A DNA stretch of 64,000 nucleotides, taken from positions 324,847 through 388,846 of the forward strand of contig QKWP01000003.1 of NCBI GenBank assembly GCA_003550325.1. The letters are read 5' to 3'. Below are positions 22,060 through 34,900 of the stretch, in pieces (position 1 is the first letter of the stretch; each line of letters opens with the position of its first letter). Source of the stretch: Gigaspora rosea. Taxonomy: Eukaryota > Glomeromycota > Glomeromycetes > Diversisporales > Gigasporaceae. The notes under the pieces were generated by a model. It had not been told where the DNA came from and did not search any database. It saw only the letters and a list, made by a program, of their open reading frames with translations. The position numbers were made by a program, and so were the translations under genes.

Positions 22060-23990
22060 TTATTCGGCTGCTTCGAGGAGTGCCCAAATACGACCTGTCG
22101 CACCAACTTCTGAAAGTTGGATCTCAACATTAAAATACTGTTAGGAACTATACCAGTAGAGTTTTAATAAAGTTTTCCATTGCAACTAATGTTGCATAGT
22201 TTATATCTAACAATAAAATGTCTCTTTTCCCTTCCTTCTGTCTCACTATCAAGTTGGAAGTTTTTTGTTTCATATGCTTACTCGATCCTACTCCTACTCT
22301 TTTATTAATATTTCTCTGTGCCCACGTGGCGACTTTACCAATAGTAGATCTGCATGATTCTGGTTGGTTTAACTGTTTCGTTATCCCTAGTCTTTTTTCC
22401 CAATCGATTATTTGATCACATCTTTTTTTCCAAATGTCCTCATAAAATGGTTCCAGTAACCCTGGAGGACTGCCATTATAGCAACCTTGGTATCTCTGTA
22501 ACTTGGAAAAAATTCGTTAAACTTGTCTGCCACCTTTTGACTTATTAAACCTTTGGCCATGTTTAACCTAATACAAGCTTTGCTATTTATATCTTTTCCA
22601 AATATAATTCTGGAAATTGCAGGTGGGTTGCTCCTGCTTTTAGCTTTTAAAGTGAGCATGTTCCATACATTTTTTCCTGTAAGTACTTTGATTCTTTCCA
22701 TTTTGACTCAAAAGCAGTACATTTTGTGATATGGCTCAGTGTTTCAATTTCACTTTCCTAGCAGAAGATACAGTTTGGCGAGTCATAGATATTCAGTTTT
22801 TGATTATATAGTACTTCAAGGGTTGAAGCCAAATTCATCAGAAATTTAATTTGTGTTGATACCTTTTTGTTTTGGAAATAGAATTACACTTGGTTTCGAA
22901 CTGGGTTTTATACCTATCCCAGAAAATTTTCTAGCAAAAGTTATCTCCTTCATCCTCTGCTTTAACTGCTTCAAAGGCTTTTGTTTTACTTCATATAAAA
23001 TTTAAGCTCATATTGTGTAGTATGCTAAGAATTTCACTTGTGGGTATTTTGACTAGAATTCCTTTCCAATATAATGCACCGCGTATCAAGAATTTGTTTT
23101 CTATAGACACCATGTTTGTAGCAGTATCCCTGATTGCTGTTTTTGTCAGATGATCTGCTCTATTATTCCATATATCATCACTATGGCCTTTAACCTTTTG
23201 CAAATTAAGCTCGTGTTGTTTAATCATACATAGTTCGACAATTTGTGAGACTATCATATAGTTCTTTTTCTTGTACCAACCACTACTGAATACCTGTTTC
23301 CAACCCTTTTTAATGCTATTAATAGCAGCTAGACTATTAGTACAAATTGTGACTGCACTCTTCTTTGAACAGACCAGGAGTGCTGACCAAATTGCTAAAA
23401 GTTCTGGTTTGGTTGAAGATGGCCATAGACTTGTTTTTCCATAATATTCATCTAATACTATATTTCTTTCTAAGTCTACTAATACCCAACTAAATCCCAT
23501 TTGTGTCATATTTGACTCTTCTCTTATAATCAAAGAACCATCTGTGTAAAAAATCAAATTTTTTCCCTCTATTCAAAATCCTTAACAATCTATTATTAAA
23601 TCTAAGGCTACGTCTAAATTTTTTGTTCTATTTTTAACTATTTCTGCTTCTAGTTCCTCCACAGTTTCCAATTCTTGTAGAATCAATTCCATACCTCCTA
23701 TTTATTACTCTTTATATCTAGTCGTTCAAACATTTCTGGTGTTACTAGCAGGTGCACTGCTTCACACAACTTTTCTGATGAGGGAAAAACTCCAATTATA
23801 TTGCATTTATAAATTTGCCAAAGCAATTTGGGCTAGCTTTGAGCATGTTTAGTGCACAACCCTTGCATTTACTAGCTGTCCTTGTTGAAAGATTTTGGGC
23901 CTTTGTTGTAATCCAATGCTCCACAAGGATCCTATTATCTTTAAATAACTTTTGATCCAGTGATTAGAATTAAATTAATTTTTTTTGTTA
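22060..23990 (-). pseudogene. 3' part of a LINE ORF2 (linker, RNase H, zinc motif, 3' UTR)
   Basis: Reading leftward on the minus strand: a linker with EHW at about 23920, then a CKGC pair at a spacing of 15 residues. Next comes an RNase H domain (frame 22991-23557) with FYTDGS, KPELLAIW, CTNSLAAI and KVKGH...RADHLTK. After a break there is a zinc motif at about 22775-22715 (C-x2-C ... HITKC), then a basic C-terminal frame (22408-22701). The third acidic RNase H position is Asn (TNS) where TDS is usual, which should impair catalysis. Frameshifts and stops separate these blocks. About 300 bp of 3' sequence follows. No RT or endonuclease is present, so it is 5'-truncated or internally deleted. 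The domain set matches the I/Tad-type LINEs that carry RNase H. Confidence 0.75.
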
Positions 23991-24179
23991 GATATGCCTT
24001 ACTGAGAGCTTCATTTTAAAAAAAAGTTCATTCAAATTAGACCACTAGATACCTTAACAATGACAAAAACTGTTTTTCTGCTTCTTAAATTTTGTGAGGT
24101 TTGCTAAAATATATAATATATGACCTCTGTACTAGATGTCTGGGGTCCTATTGTATAGCAACAGATTATCAAAATATAA

Positions 24180-25720
24180 CAAACAAACCAATTATAACAA
24201 TCTCTTTCACTTCTTATTACTTTTTCCTCTTTATCCTTCTTAATAATTCTTGCAACTCTTTTTCTTTTTTTTTTAGGCTGATCTTCTCCTTCTTGTTCAT
24301 TTTTATCTACTAAATTTTATTTTCACTATATTTATCCTTAGAATTATATTTTTTGTTGTTATACTCATCATTGGCACCTAATTTAAAGTTACTTTTTCTT
24401 CAAGAGACAAATTAGTCACAATATTAATTATAGTCAAAGAGGGTAAAGTTTTAGATAAATTAGAAGCAAAGATGATATTATACTTTTAAAAATTTTCTGT
24501 GTATAAAATCTTTTTTATGATCATCACTCCTGTTCTTTCATTCCTGCACAAATTCAATCACCTTAAATTGCTTTTATGAAATCTTAAACTATCCCATATT
24601 ATGATCTGATTGATTATCCCTTTCTAAAATATAATACCTATTCCACCCTACAATATTACTATATATAGATCTTTTCTTATTACTATCTATAAATATCTCA
24701 ATTTCCATATATTTCCTTCTTTAGATTTGTATAATTACTATACCTGAATTTCATACTAAATTATTTGTAATGTATGAAAGTAAATTAGATTTATACTAAG
24801 ACTTAAAGCCTTTAAATATTATCACAAATTTGCTAGCACAATGAAGAGTTAGAAAGGCAGATTTTTAAATTAATACTTCAGGTATGAATTTTGAATTAGG
24901 TAAAGACACAAGGAGAAAGTATAATTGGTGTTGAAGGAATGTACATTATTAATGTCAGAAGGATAATGACTCTGGGTAAATCGTAGCTAGTTAACATGCA
25001 TAAAAGACAAATGTATTTGCCCTACTTGTATCTTTAGGTTGAATTTCTTCTTTATAATAAAGTTTCTATGTGATTTCTTTATATATTGTATTTGTTGATT
25101 ATTGCATGATTTATTTATTTATTTATTTATTATATTGAATGATTATTGTATATGAGTTTAACAATTATTTATTTGATTTATTATTTTATTATGATACATT
25201 GATTTATTATTTGATTACATTATTTGTGATTACATATTTTTCTCTTTTTATTATTATAAGCCTACTTTATCTTTTACTTTGAACTATCTAATATTTCTCT
25301 AACCTGATATCCATCCAAGCCCATTTAAATTGCCTATCCAAGTAGCTTAAACTAGCATATCTGATATCTTCTGACTGATAGTAACAATGGTATTACATTC
25401 AACATAAAAAGGTTTTTTAATGTAATTTTTTTTTTCAAGAAATAAATTAGCTTCAATATCAATTACAGTCAAAGAGATTAAGGTTTTAGATAAACCAGAA
25501 GTAGAGATAGTATTACATTCAATATGAGAAGGTTTTTTAGATGACTTTTTAGCAACAGAATCGATATTATTAGCTATAATATCAAAAATTGAGCATTTAA
25601 TGAAGAGGAGAATAAAATTTCGGGCATGTTAAAAGTTAGTAGAGATGGTTTTGAATAATTAATATTAGAGGCTTTTATCATTAATTTTTTTTTTGCCAGA
25701 ATTTAAAAACCTAAAAGACC
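24180..25720 (-). pseudogene. Degenerate coding remnant, two related blocks
   Basis: On the minus strand two blocks encode similar peptides: about 25600-25395 (SGLSKTLISLTVIDIEANL and flanks rich in Lys/Ser) and about 24480-24370 (SNLSKTLPSLTIINIVTNL). The second continues into a Lys/Glu-rich stretch at about 24300-24190 (EDQPKKKRKRVARIIKKDKE). The composition, orientation and position upstream of the RNase H remnant suggest the N-terminal part of the same LINE or a related element, duplicated and decayed. I do not recognise a domain. Confidence 0.4.
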
Positions 25721-26999
25721 TGATACAAGTTAGATATGTATTTGCAACTCTGTTATTGGACCCCAAAGATTCCAAATATTTAAATCTTGTAGATTGGACA
25801 GGATAAAAAATTGTTATATTCATCTTAACATTGGATAATCCTGTAACTAGGTTATATTTAATGCATTCAGCACCAAAATAAATAATGTCTTTAGTTCTTT
25901 TGGGTTATAGCAAACAACAACATAAATCATATAGTGTAAAATGCATATAGGGACCCTGGTAAGATCAAATTCACAATTTGAAATATTATTAAAAATACTA
26001 GCATATAAAATGGTCACGCACTATTCAGAATTCTCAACTGTACATTTACTAGAAATAACTATCAAGTACAAGATATGAAAATTTGTGAAGATAAATTATT
26101 AGAAAAGAACTAGGCACATGAGTTGTTTAAGGAGTTAGAATAGTGTATGCTATATCATATTTATCAAAATTTTATCAATTTCATATTATGATTTATAGCA
26201 GAACAGATAAAGATTTGTATTAAGGCCATGCAAATTTTTATAATTGGTTTAAATAACAGCTTGGTCAGTAAAGTGAGGTTTGTAAATTTTTTTAATACAG
26301 TAACTAATAGAAGTTCACTATTTGCAATCATATGATATATATAACAATTTCACATGTTAATGCATTAGTACCGTAAATTACTGTAGAAAATACCCCCTTG
26401 ATTTATACCGGGTCTGTTTCAAGTTTATCACAATTCTATTGGCTGTTTTGTGGAAAAAAACCTGCATAAACCTGTTTTTTCTATTTTTGGTTTACAACTA
26501 CCAGGTATTTTACATAGTAATTTACAGTAGTAGCTTGATTTTTTTTATTAAATTTGACATAACTGTAATTTTTCATGACCTAGTTTGCATTTTACTTTAA
26601 TATTTCACAATATATGTGAAATTTTATTGTACTATTGAAGCTATAAGAACACTTAATTCTCTAGAGGCTAGGTTTTTACTTTGCAAACTTATTATTTGGG
26701 TGCTTCGAAAAAAAACTGAAATTTGGTGCCAGAATATTCATATTAATTATTAATCAATTTAGGTTATATACTGTAATTAATGTGATTGTGAAGTGAATAT
26801 CAGATTTACCATTTACAATTACTTAAACAAAGTAATTAGATATCCTTATTACATGTTGATGATCAGAATATTACAATTTATTTATTTTATTCGAGTTACT
26901 TTAGTTAGCTTTTATCAGTAAATTTAGTAAAATATAGCTGTAGTGATATGTGTACATTAAATAAGATCTGGTGAATGTGAAATCAAAACAATAAATCAG
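25721..26999. other. AT-rich spacer
   Basis: No coding evidence is seen. It includes the small element at 26371-26527 and otherwise unstructured sequence. Confidence 0.55.
26371..26527. mobile_element. Short TA-flanked MITE
   Basis: The end CCGTAAATTACTGTAGAAAA matches the inverted right end CTGTAAATTACTATGTAAAA, and TA lies on both sides (26369-26370 and 26528-26529). It is 157 bp with no coding capacity. Confidence 0.7.
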
Positions 27000-27004
27000 T
27001 TTGT

Positions 27005-27042
27005 TAGTTTAGGGTTAGGGTGAGGGTTAGGTTAGAGTTGGA
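27005..27042. repeat. Telomere-like interstitial repeat
   Basis: A short run of TTAGGG-like units (TTTAGGGTTAGGGTGAGGGT, then TTAGG). Too short and degenerate for a telomere. A similar run occurs at 46806-46853. Confidence 0.6.
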
Positions 27043-27164
27043 ATAGCATGTTTTAGCAAAAAAGTTCTAACCCCAAATATTGTAAGAAATTTTTTTTGTT
27101 AGAGTACAAGAGATTGTTTCATAGGAATGCCCCTTGCACTCTCACAAAAAATTTTCGCATCTGT

Positions 27165-27600
27165 AATATTGGCCAATCGAATTTCAGGATCAGGTGTAAT
27201 ATAAAATTCAAAATGAAGTCACTTTTTACAAAAAAAACACAAATAGCTTTAATTTTTAATTAGGAAACCACCTTCTGCAGCCTAATTAAAAATGTTTCAT
27301 GAAATTTTACTAATAGAGCATTCTACTCTACGCTGTTCGCACTCTAATCCCAACTATAATGCATTTTTAGTTTTCTATACCACTTTTTACTTAGAAAAAT
27401 AAAATGTTTGTTTTGACTATCACATTACACCTGATCTTAAATTTTGATTGGCCCAAAATTTTAGGAGTGAACAATTTTTTGTGGAATAGCTACCTAAGTT
27501 GTTTCATAGGTGGTATGGTCAATTTTTTAAAAAAACCCCCATAATCACTTCGATTTCATATTACACCTGATCCTGCAGTCTAATTGGTTGATTAGGGGTA
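27165..27600. repeat. Fold-back around a GGATCAGGTGTAAT word
   Basis: GGATCAGGTGTAATAT at about 27190 pairs with ATTACACCTGATCTTAAATT at about 27425, and a third inverted copy lies at about 27565. GGCCAATC and GATTGGCC mark the same arms. Termini and target duplication are not resolved. Confidence 0.55.
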
Positions 27601-27639
27601 GTAATACATTGCCATGGCAGTATTTATATAATCCTTTAT

Positions 27640-28770
27640 CATTTACTATTATATCATTCAAACTGATTCTGTTAAATTTGATAAAAATTGATTTACTATC
27701 TTAATAGTTTATAATAATTTCAAACTTGATAATCTTTCATATTGAAACAAAATTGAGTTGTAAATATTTGTTAATATATTTGCTACTTGACAATTTTAAT
27801 TGTCCAAATATTCTATTATAACATTCATGTCCAGCTATTATAAGTATTGTTGAACCACCCCAAACCTATATACATAGTGAACAGATTCTGGGAGGTTATC
27901 AAGTTTAAAACATTATAAACTATCAGATTTATTTAGCAAAAATGGAATTGACATATTAATTTTTTATTAGATTTGACAAATTATCAATTTGATATGACAA
28001 TATATAACTAGCACTAGCCTTGTAATTGTTTTACTATTGAACCTCCTAAAACTGATATTGTCAAAACTGATAATTTATTAATTCTAATAAAAAATTTAAT
28101 TTACAACTCTTTTATGCTATATAAATTTAATACTGTCAAACTTCTCAAAACTGATATGTATGATAAACATGATTTTTTTTAGTATTAAAAGTAAACAGGT
28201 TTGAAAATACTATAAACTATTAGATTTATATAGCAGAAATGGAGATAGTAAATTAAATTTTATCATATTTGACAAGATCAATTTTAAGGGTAGGGTGTCA
28301 ACATTTCCAAATTCATATAAAATAGAATATAGATTAACATTGTATAACAATAACATATAATATCATGTAAACATCACATGATTCGACCAATCAGAATTAG
28401 CAATTCTTTGTACTACTCAGAAAAAACATATAGCGACCTCAGAAGATTTTAATTATATGTGAAGTTAATTTTTTTTAAAGCAATACATATTGTGCAACTC
28501 ACTATTAGAAACAAACTGGATTAAACTATATATTACATAAATTTGTTACCAATTGGTTAAAATATTAAAAAGTTTTATTAAAAGTATTTTTTTATTTACT
28601 ATATAAAAATTTAATATACCACATAGATTATATGAAAAATGATCTACGTACACCCTACCCTTAAAAGATTTAACAATAAGTTTATAATGTTTTCAAACCT
28701 GATAACCTCTCAATGCTAAAACAAAATCTGACACTATACACATTGTTTTTGAGAGGTTCAAAAGCAGAAG
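27640..28770. repeat. Multi-copy inverted-repeat cluster
   Basis: Several copies of a segment containing TTATCAAGTTTAAAACATTA or its complement occur at about 27700, 27895, 28060, 28195 and 28680. The outer words TTGAACC and AGAGGTTCAA face each other at about 27850 and 28755. It looks like an old fold-back element that duplicated internally. The TTAA-flanked element 28288-28660 lies inside. Confidence 0.55.
28288..28660. mobile_element. TTAA-flanked piggyBac-like MITE
   Basis: Perfect inverted ends GGGTAGGGTGT...ACACCCTACCC are flanked by TTAA at 28284-28287 and 28661-28664. TTAA duplication is the hallmark of piggyBac. The element is 373 bp with no ORF and resembles the ends of the larger TTAA element at 46694-47494. 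Confidence 0.8.
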
Positions 28771-30099
28771 TCATAGTTTCTTTTGGCAGTGTTTATAGAT
28801 CTTGAGTGGGTATTGTTACAGTTTGTCCACTCTATTCTTAATATGCTCAAGCTTGTGAGCTCTCTAAAAATAAATTATTATCAAAAAGTTAAAATTTTTA
28901 ATATGTTAGTAAATAGTTTATTGATTGAGAATTATTGCATTCTTGTATTATATAATTTATTTTATAATTAATAAATGATATAACAATAGAATATAATAAT
29001 TACTAATAAACAAATCATTTATAATGTATCTATAATAAAAATATACTATTGTAAACTGCTGGACTGGATCTTTTTTATTACACTGTTTTTAAAATCTATA
29101 ATTAGACCTATGAGTCTTGTGTATGAGTATAGGTCTGATAATTGGAAGGTTTAATCTATTTTATTTATTTGTATACCCAGGTCTTTACATTTTACTAAAA
29201 CTTTATTCCATGTTGTAGATCTGAGTACATACTGTAATAGTTGATTTGGAAGAGTGAGTAAACAATATAGACAATAGTGCCTATTTATACTTTATTCATG
29301 TACAGGAGAAGATATAAATAAGTAATAAAGATTTGGTTAAAGTCAAATATGCAATCAATAGAGACTGAAGGAATGATCTATTACTGAATTACTACAATAA
29401 ATAGAAATACAGATGCTAGTGATGCTAATATCAGGAATATCAATAATCTGATATCAATATATTAATAATAATATATTATATGAATAAATAATGGGTTCAC
29501 CAGGGTATTGGAGTTGATCCCAGTTAGGTGATATCAATATGGGTTTAATTCAGAAAAGATTTGGAGTTTTCCTATGCAAGAATAAATTATAGACCAATTG
29601 GTAGGCCAAACTACACAAATATAGAAATTATTACAATTTCAAAAATTAAATTTTTTAATTCATAACAATACAAAGGGGTCTAATATCTGAGAGGGTCTTT
29701 TATATGGTATGTTGAGTTTGTGCTGTACTAGGTTTTGTTTTACTAAAAATTATACAGTTATTGTAATGATCATTAATTTGTGATATGAAAACTACTGTAT
29801 TTTTGCATAATAATATGCAGGGGTGTAATACTGGTGTAATTTCAAAATTTAGCCAAAATTAAGCTTAATTCAGGCTATTATTCAAGATAATGCTATGAGT
29901 GAAAATATTGTATATCAGATATAATAAATCATGAGATAAAAGCATTAATAAATTTTTCTTTTGACCATTATTTAAAAAAATTTATTTACTATTAAAAAAA
30001 CGCTATGCTACCAGGTTATTGATTACTATCCCATGATATGAAAATCAGGTATATAATTTTGTGTGGCCTAAATTAATATTATTCATGAGCTAATAAAAA
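28771..30099. other. AT-rich spacer
   Basis: No supported gene or clear element. The short ORF at about 28783-28971 has no protein-like features. Confidence 0.5.
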
Positions 30100-31560
30100 A
30101 TTCAGTTATAGAATTTATTCACTATTATAAATAAGATGAGTTAACTAGCATTAAAATTATCAATTATAAGCATGCTAGTGCAAACAAAATTTTGTTACAG
30201 AACTTATTCACCCACTATTCAGGTGAATATAATATGCAATTTAATTTTAGTTTGCATTAGAATATCATAACTTTTATTGTAAATTATTGAAAAATTTTAT
30301 TACAAACTTACTATTATCCCTTAGATTGTAACACAGGCAAATTTGCCTGCGTATTTTAAAATTTTTAATAAAATTTTAAATATTGATTTTAGCCATATCT
30401 TTTCTAAGTAAAAAATATTCTTTGAGTTCTGTTTTAGTAACTTTGTTATAAATTTTTTTTAAAATTATTAGTAAACTTTAATATAATAAATGTTTAAAGT
30501 TCTTGTATTGGCATTTTTACTATTAAAATTTTTATTTAGATTTTTTCAAATTTTATATGTTCCAGTCTATAAAAAAAATCTTTACTTCTAATACAAGTAT
30601 TAATTTTTACAAGTAAATCATTAAAGTTGCAATAATGAAAGTTGACATCCTTTATATAAACTACAATATTGTCTTAAGAACTATAGTTCTAAAACTAAAA
30701 CTAAATAAGATCACAGAAAAATTGTAATAAAATTTTTTAAAAAAATTTTTTCTTAAAATTATCTATTTTCAGCTTATATATAACTATAATTTATTTTCTT
30801 ATAATATAAAAACTAATTTTGCAAAAAAGTAATCCTTATTTTCAAATATAATTGTACAAAGTTTTATTTAATTATTTTAGCATTTTAAAAAAGTAAATCA
30901 GAGCTAAAAAAGTGCAAAAACGCAGGCAAATTTGCCTGTGTTCTACTACAATCCAAGGGATAATTCCACAATTTGTGGTTAAGATAAGTTAGTTTATATT
31001 AAATTTGGCATAATTTCTATTGTGAGTTACTGTATAATTTAACTACAAAATTACTTGCTATTCTATTGGCCATAATATGTGATTAAGATAAGTGAGTTAG
31101 TTTGTATTGGAATTGAGCTACTTAAAAAGAATTTATTACAGTATTTATTCTCTATTCCAGTGACCACAACCACAATATGTGGTAAACAAAATGATTTGCA
31201 TAGAAATATTGTATTTTTATTCAAGTTACTATAAAAAAATCTATTGCAAGATTTACATAATATTTGGTAACAGTTAAGTCTGGAATAGCTTGTATTGGAA
31301 TTGTTGTATTTCTATCATGATTTACTGTGAATTATTCTGTTACAGAACTTACTATTCTGGTGACTACAATATATGATTAATATGAGTTGGTTAGCATTGA
31401 AATGAATATGATTTCAATTACAAAAGCTGAAAAATTTTGTTACGAACTTACAGTTTTGATAACTATAATAAGTTGTTAAAGTGAGGCAGTTTACATTGGA
31501 ATTATTATAATTTCTATTGTGAGCATTGTTCAAGAACTTACTCACTATTTCAGTAATTTC
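30100..31560. repeat. Degenerate satellite, unit about 110-120 bp
   Basis: Repeated order of words: ACAGAACTTACTATT, then a GTGACTA-CAATATGTG block, then TTAAGAT-GAGTTAGTTAGCATTGG, then TATTTCTATTGTGA. Copies are seen near 30110, 30200, 30965, 31050, 31140, 31330, 31440 and 31530. The array is interrupted by the element 30317-30960. Confidence 0.6.
30317..30960. mobile_element. TA-flanked TIR element with palindromic subterminal block
   Basis: The ends TCCCTTAGATTGTA and inverted TCCCTTGGATTGTA are flanked by TA (30315-30316 and 30961-30962). Just inside each end is ACACAGGCAAATTTGCCTGC, itself a near palindrome. The 644-bp interior is AT-rich without an ORF. It interrupts a satellite array whose unit reads continuously across the site after removal. 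Confidence 0.75.
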
Positions 31561-31613
31561 TATCATTAGTACTGTAAATATTCTTTTGCAAAACCTATTA
31601 CATAAAACCTTTA

Positions 31614-31770
31614 TAACTGCACTCTCTACAAGTGCATACCCTCTAAATGCATGCTCAAGTTCTGGCCAAAATATATACTTGCTCCTATAAATACACTTTC
31701 TCTTATTGATCTCTAAATGCATGTTGTTAAAGCTTAGCCCCAAGAGCGTGCACTTACAGAGTCCTTACTG
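31614..31770. mobile_element. Decayed TA-flanked MITE of the AAGTGCAC family
   Basis: The interior holds several AAGTGCA/AAATGCA/TGCACTT words. The right end GTGCACTTACAGAGTCCTTA followed by CTG and TA resembles the ends of 57992-58698. TA is present on both sides. The left end is diverged. Confidence 0.5.
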
Positions 31771-32294
31771 TATTATTCTTTTGACAAACAACATACGGTT
31801 CACTAATGCATATCTATACCTCAATTAATAATATCAAAGACATGCCCTATAACAAATTACAGCAAAGAATAATACTGTAGTACACGAAAAAGTTTGGATA
31901 TGGAACTACATGAACCTGCACGTAAATCTATATGAGACAATATATGGGAAAACATGTTAACAGCATGTAATAATGCACAGATTCTATGCAACAGAGCATG
32001 TACTAATGTGCAATTTTATGTATTTTTCTCATACATTGTCTTGTGCATATTTATGTGCAGGTAACATATAATAGCATATATCCATACATATATACATAAC
32101 AGATAATAACATATATCGTATATGCATTGTTTTATTAACTAAATTTTATATTTTTTATTAACTAAATTTTTTAAGTTTTATTAACTAAATTTTGTATTTT
32201 ATTAATTAACTTTAATTATTTTATTAATTAAATTTTATAATACAAATACTTTAATTTAATAATTTACATGCCAAATAAGAAAATACTCCTAATT
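31771..32294. other. AT-rich spacer left of the LINE
   Basis: It includes TATATGCATA-type repeats at about 32060-32130 and four copies of TTTATTAACTAAATTTT-like sequence at about 32130-32240. No gene. Confidence 0.5.
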
Positions 32295-32313
32295 ACTAAA
32301 ACTACCAACTTTA
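32295..32313. repeat. Left target-site duplication of the LINE
   Basis: ACTAAAACTACCAACTTTA, repeated exactly at 41001-41019. It marks the 5' boundary of the LINE. Confidence 0.88.
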
Positions 32314-32734
32314 GACAACTCTTTTCGCTGATCCTCTGTCCATTTTCTGCAATAAAGAAAAAGGAATAATTAACAAAAACTGAAAGGAATATAGACCAAA
32401 AAGCCATTAAGAAAAAAGGAAGAAGAACTAAATCGACTAGGGGTTACTTAGTACACTTTGGAAAAAACAGAGCAATATAACACCTTATCGAAAAATTCGG
32501 GTCTTTTGGAAAATTTTTTACAAAAAGTGGGAAATTCGGCTAAACCCTGAATCACAGATCACCCCAACAACAACAAAAGACACGTAACTAGCAGTACAAA
32601 CAAAAAACCAAATAGAAAAAATAAACAAGTTAAACACGTAATGTTTTTGAATAAACAAAACAAACACGTAACAAAGTGATCGTAAACAAAGAGGATAGAA
32701 AATACATTAACAATAACAACAACAATACAAATAG

Positions 32735-34900
32735 ACGGACAATAGTATAAAACAAAATGCAAGGTTAGAAAAATTTAAGAACATTTTTGGTAAACAAGAA
32801 GAGAAAAGAGAAGCTTTCTTTAGCGAAAACAAGGTGTTGTTGCTTAAGAAGGATACAGACATTGCAAAATTTTTAGGGTTCGATCAGCTGCATATAATTA
32901 TAGTAATACGAAATATGGTAGAGTTACACAGTTGGGCTGAGCACAAGGTAATACATAAAGAACCAATCACACAGCTAAAAATTGAACTATTAAATGAGAA
33001 AAATACAAGTACCAAAAAATCAGAACAACAGGTGAATACAAGAAAGGAAACAAATGCGGAAACAGAGAAATTAACAAAACAATTACAAGAGAAAGAAAAA
33101 ACTGCTAAAGGAGAAAAAAGAGTGTTTGAAGAGCAGAAATAAAAAAAAGTGGACAAGATGGAGGATATTACACTAGAACAAAAGGAAATTAAGGCCTTAC
33201 TACTAGAATCGGAGTGTGGAACCCTGGACTATGGACTAGAGAAAAAAAGGCCAAACAACAACAAATAGTACCTAACACACTTAGGATACAGAATAGAGCG
33301 AACGAGAAGCAGCAGAAAGTACGTGAAAATATTTACAACTCTATGTAAGCACCAAAGGTAACTTTATAGCACGGAGTCAGGGTGAAAGATCATAGTATCT
33401 TTTTACAATCTGGGATCTACCAGAAAAAGTAGACGCTAGAGTAATCAAAAAACATTTGGGTTTCTCCGGCAAAGCCATAGTTTTGGCTTGGCAGCAAGAT
33501 TGGAAAACAAAAGCAACCTATATTAAATTAGAAGCAGAAAACCAGTACAAAGAAGAAGTTCTAAGAAACAGCTGGTCCATATATTTAGATGATGGCAGAA
33601 CATATAGAACAACCCCAGGAAGATTTAATCTAAATGAATTGGAACTCAGAAACAAATATAAATTAACAATCACGAATCTGCCTAGACATGCAGTCGATAC
33701 ATTACTATTACGTCAACTAAAAAAAATAAAGGCAAAGGCAGTACAGTCAGACTTCCTAAAGTCACACCCCATATAGTCACACTTCTATTTAAGCACCCGA
33801 TTTTGTGCGACAGACTCAAACATAGTAAAAAAACCTCATTATAGTCACAAATTGCTTATAATCACTATCACTATAAAAATTTGATTTTTTAACAATTTTA
33901 TTAATAAAAACACTCATTATAGTCACCAATTTTTAACTAAATATGGATTATATAATCTGATTGACCAATTTTCATATCACATATATTTAAAATTATCTAT
34001 TAATTGATAATCCGCCTGTCAACTGGAGAGTGATCCTATAGGCAAAATGTGGAGTGCTTCCATCTAAAAGTTTTTTCCTTACTAAGTTAACGATACAAGT
34101 CTACTATTGAAAGTTGTAGAGCTCATCGAGACGCATCTAACAGTGTTTTGATCATCCAAATCGGCCCAGTGGATGGCGAGTTATAAAATGATTGGCCGAC
34201 TATATAAAAATCCATGATGGAGATTACATATGAAAATCACTATAGGGAAATGTGGATTGCTTCCATCTAAAACTTTTTTTCTTACTATATTAACGATACA
34301 TGCCCACTAATTGAAAGTTGTAGAGCTCATAGAGACGCATATAAAGGTGGTTAGATCATCCAAATCGACCCAGTGGATGGCGAGATATCGTCGAAAAACG
34401 ATTGGCCGACTATATAAAATCTCTTATATAAACAAATATTGTTTACACAGAGATTATATAGTCGGCCAATTGTTTTTCGACGATATCTTGCCATCCACTG
34501 GGCCGATTTGAATGATCTAACCACCGTTAGATGCGTCTCGACGAGCTCTACAATTTTCAATTAATGGCCATGTATCATTAACTTAGTAAGAAAAAGTTTT
34601 AAATGGAAGCACGCCATATTTCGCCTATAGATGATCATAATGAGGTATTTTATTTATAGTCACACCTTTTTCCAATTACCAAAATAGGTGCGACGGACTT
34701 GGTGATTATAGAGAGGGATGACTATACATGTTCTAAATAATTGCCACGGAAATCAAAAAGGCACAGCCCATGTCTACTTCAGTACAGAGGCGAAATACAA
34801 AGCTGCACAAAAAGCAAGAGTCTTTTATTACAATACTAAATTGGAGTGGAAGTATTTAGATCAAGTGATAGCAAGTAAGGAAGATTGGAGCCAGTTGTAA
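32735..34900 (+). pseudogene. LINE ORF1 (coiled coil plus RRM-like domain), interrupted
   Basis: The frame opens at 32735 without an obvious ATG and reads EKFKNIFGKQEEKREAFFSE, followed by LLLKKDTDIAKFLGF. A Lys/Glu heptad-like coiled coil (about 33000-33140) ends in a stop. After frame changes, 33456-33743 carries KAIVLAWQQDWKTKATYIKL and YKLTITNLPRHAVDTLLL. The latter, with the post-insertion part (AHVYFSTEAKYKAAQKARVF, 34740-34900), looks like an RNA-recognition fold. The TA-flanked element 33744-34724 splits the RRM-like region; without it and one TA the frame continues across the junction (KAKAV then HVLNN). ORF1 proteins of LINEs bind element RNA. This copy is non-functional. Confidence 0.75.
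33744..34724. mobile_element. TA-flanked element with internal fold-back, inserted in LINE ORF1
   Basis: The ends CAGTCAGACTTCCTAAAGTC and inverted TAGTCATCCCTCTCTATAAT are flanked by TA (33742-33743 and 34725-34726). Subterminal AGTCAC words repeat on both sides. The centre holds three copies of a block beginning AAAGTTGTAGAGCTCATCGA and ending GATTGGCCGAC: two direct (about 34107 and 34314) and one inverted (about 34455-34558). There is no transposase. The right end has TAGT instead of CAGT. Confidence 0.78.

Noticed and set aside
34351-34560. Minus-strand ORF in the fold-back, mirror of the plus-strand ORF 34311-34511
   Set aside because: The two ORFs are the two arms of the same inverted repeat; symmetry alone explains the similar peptides.
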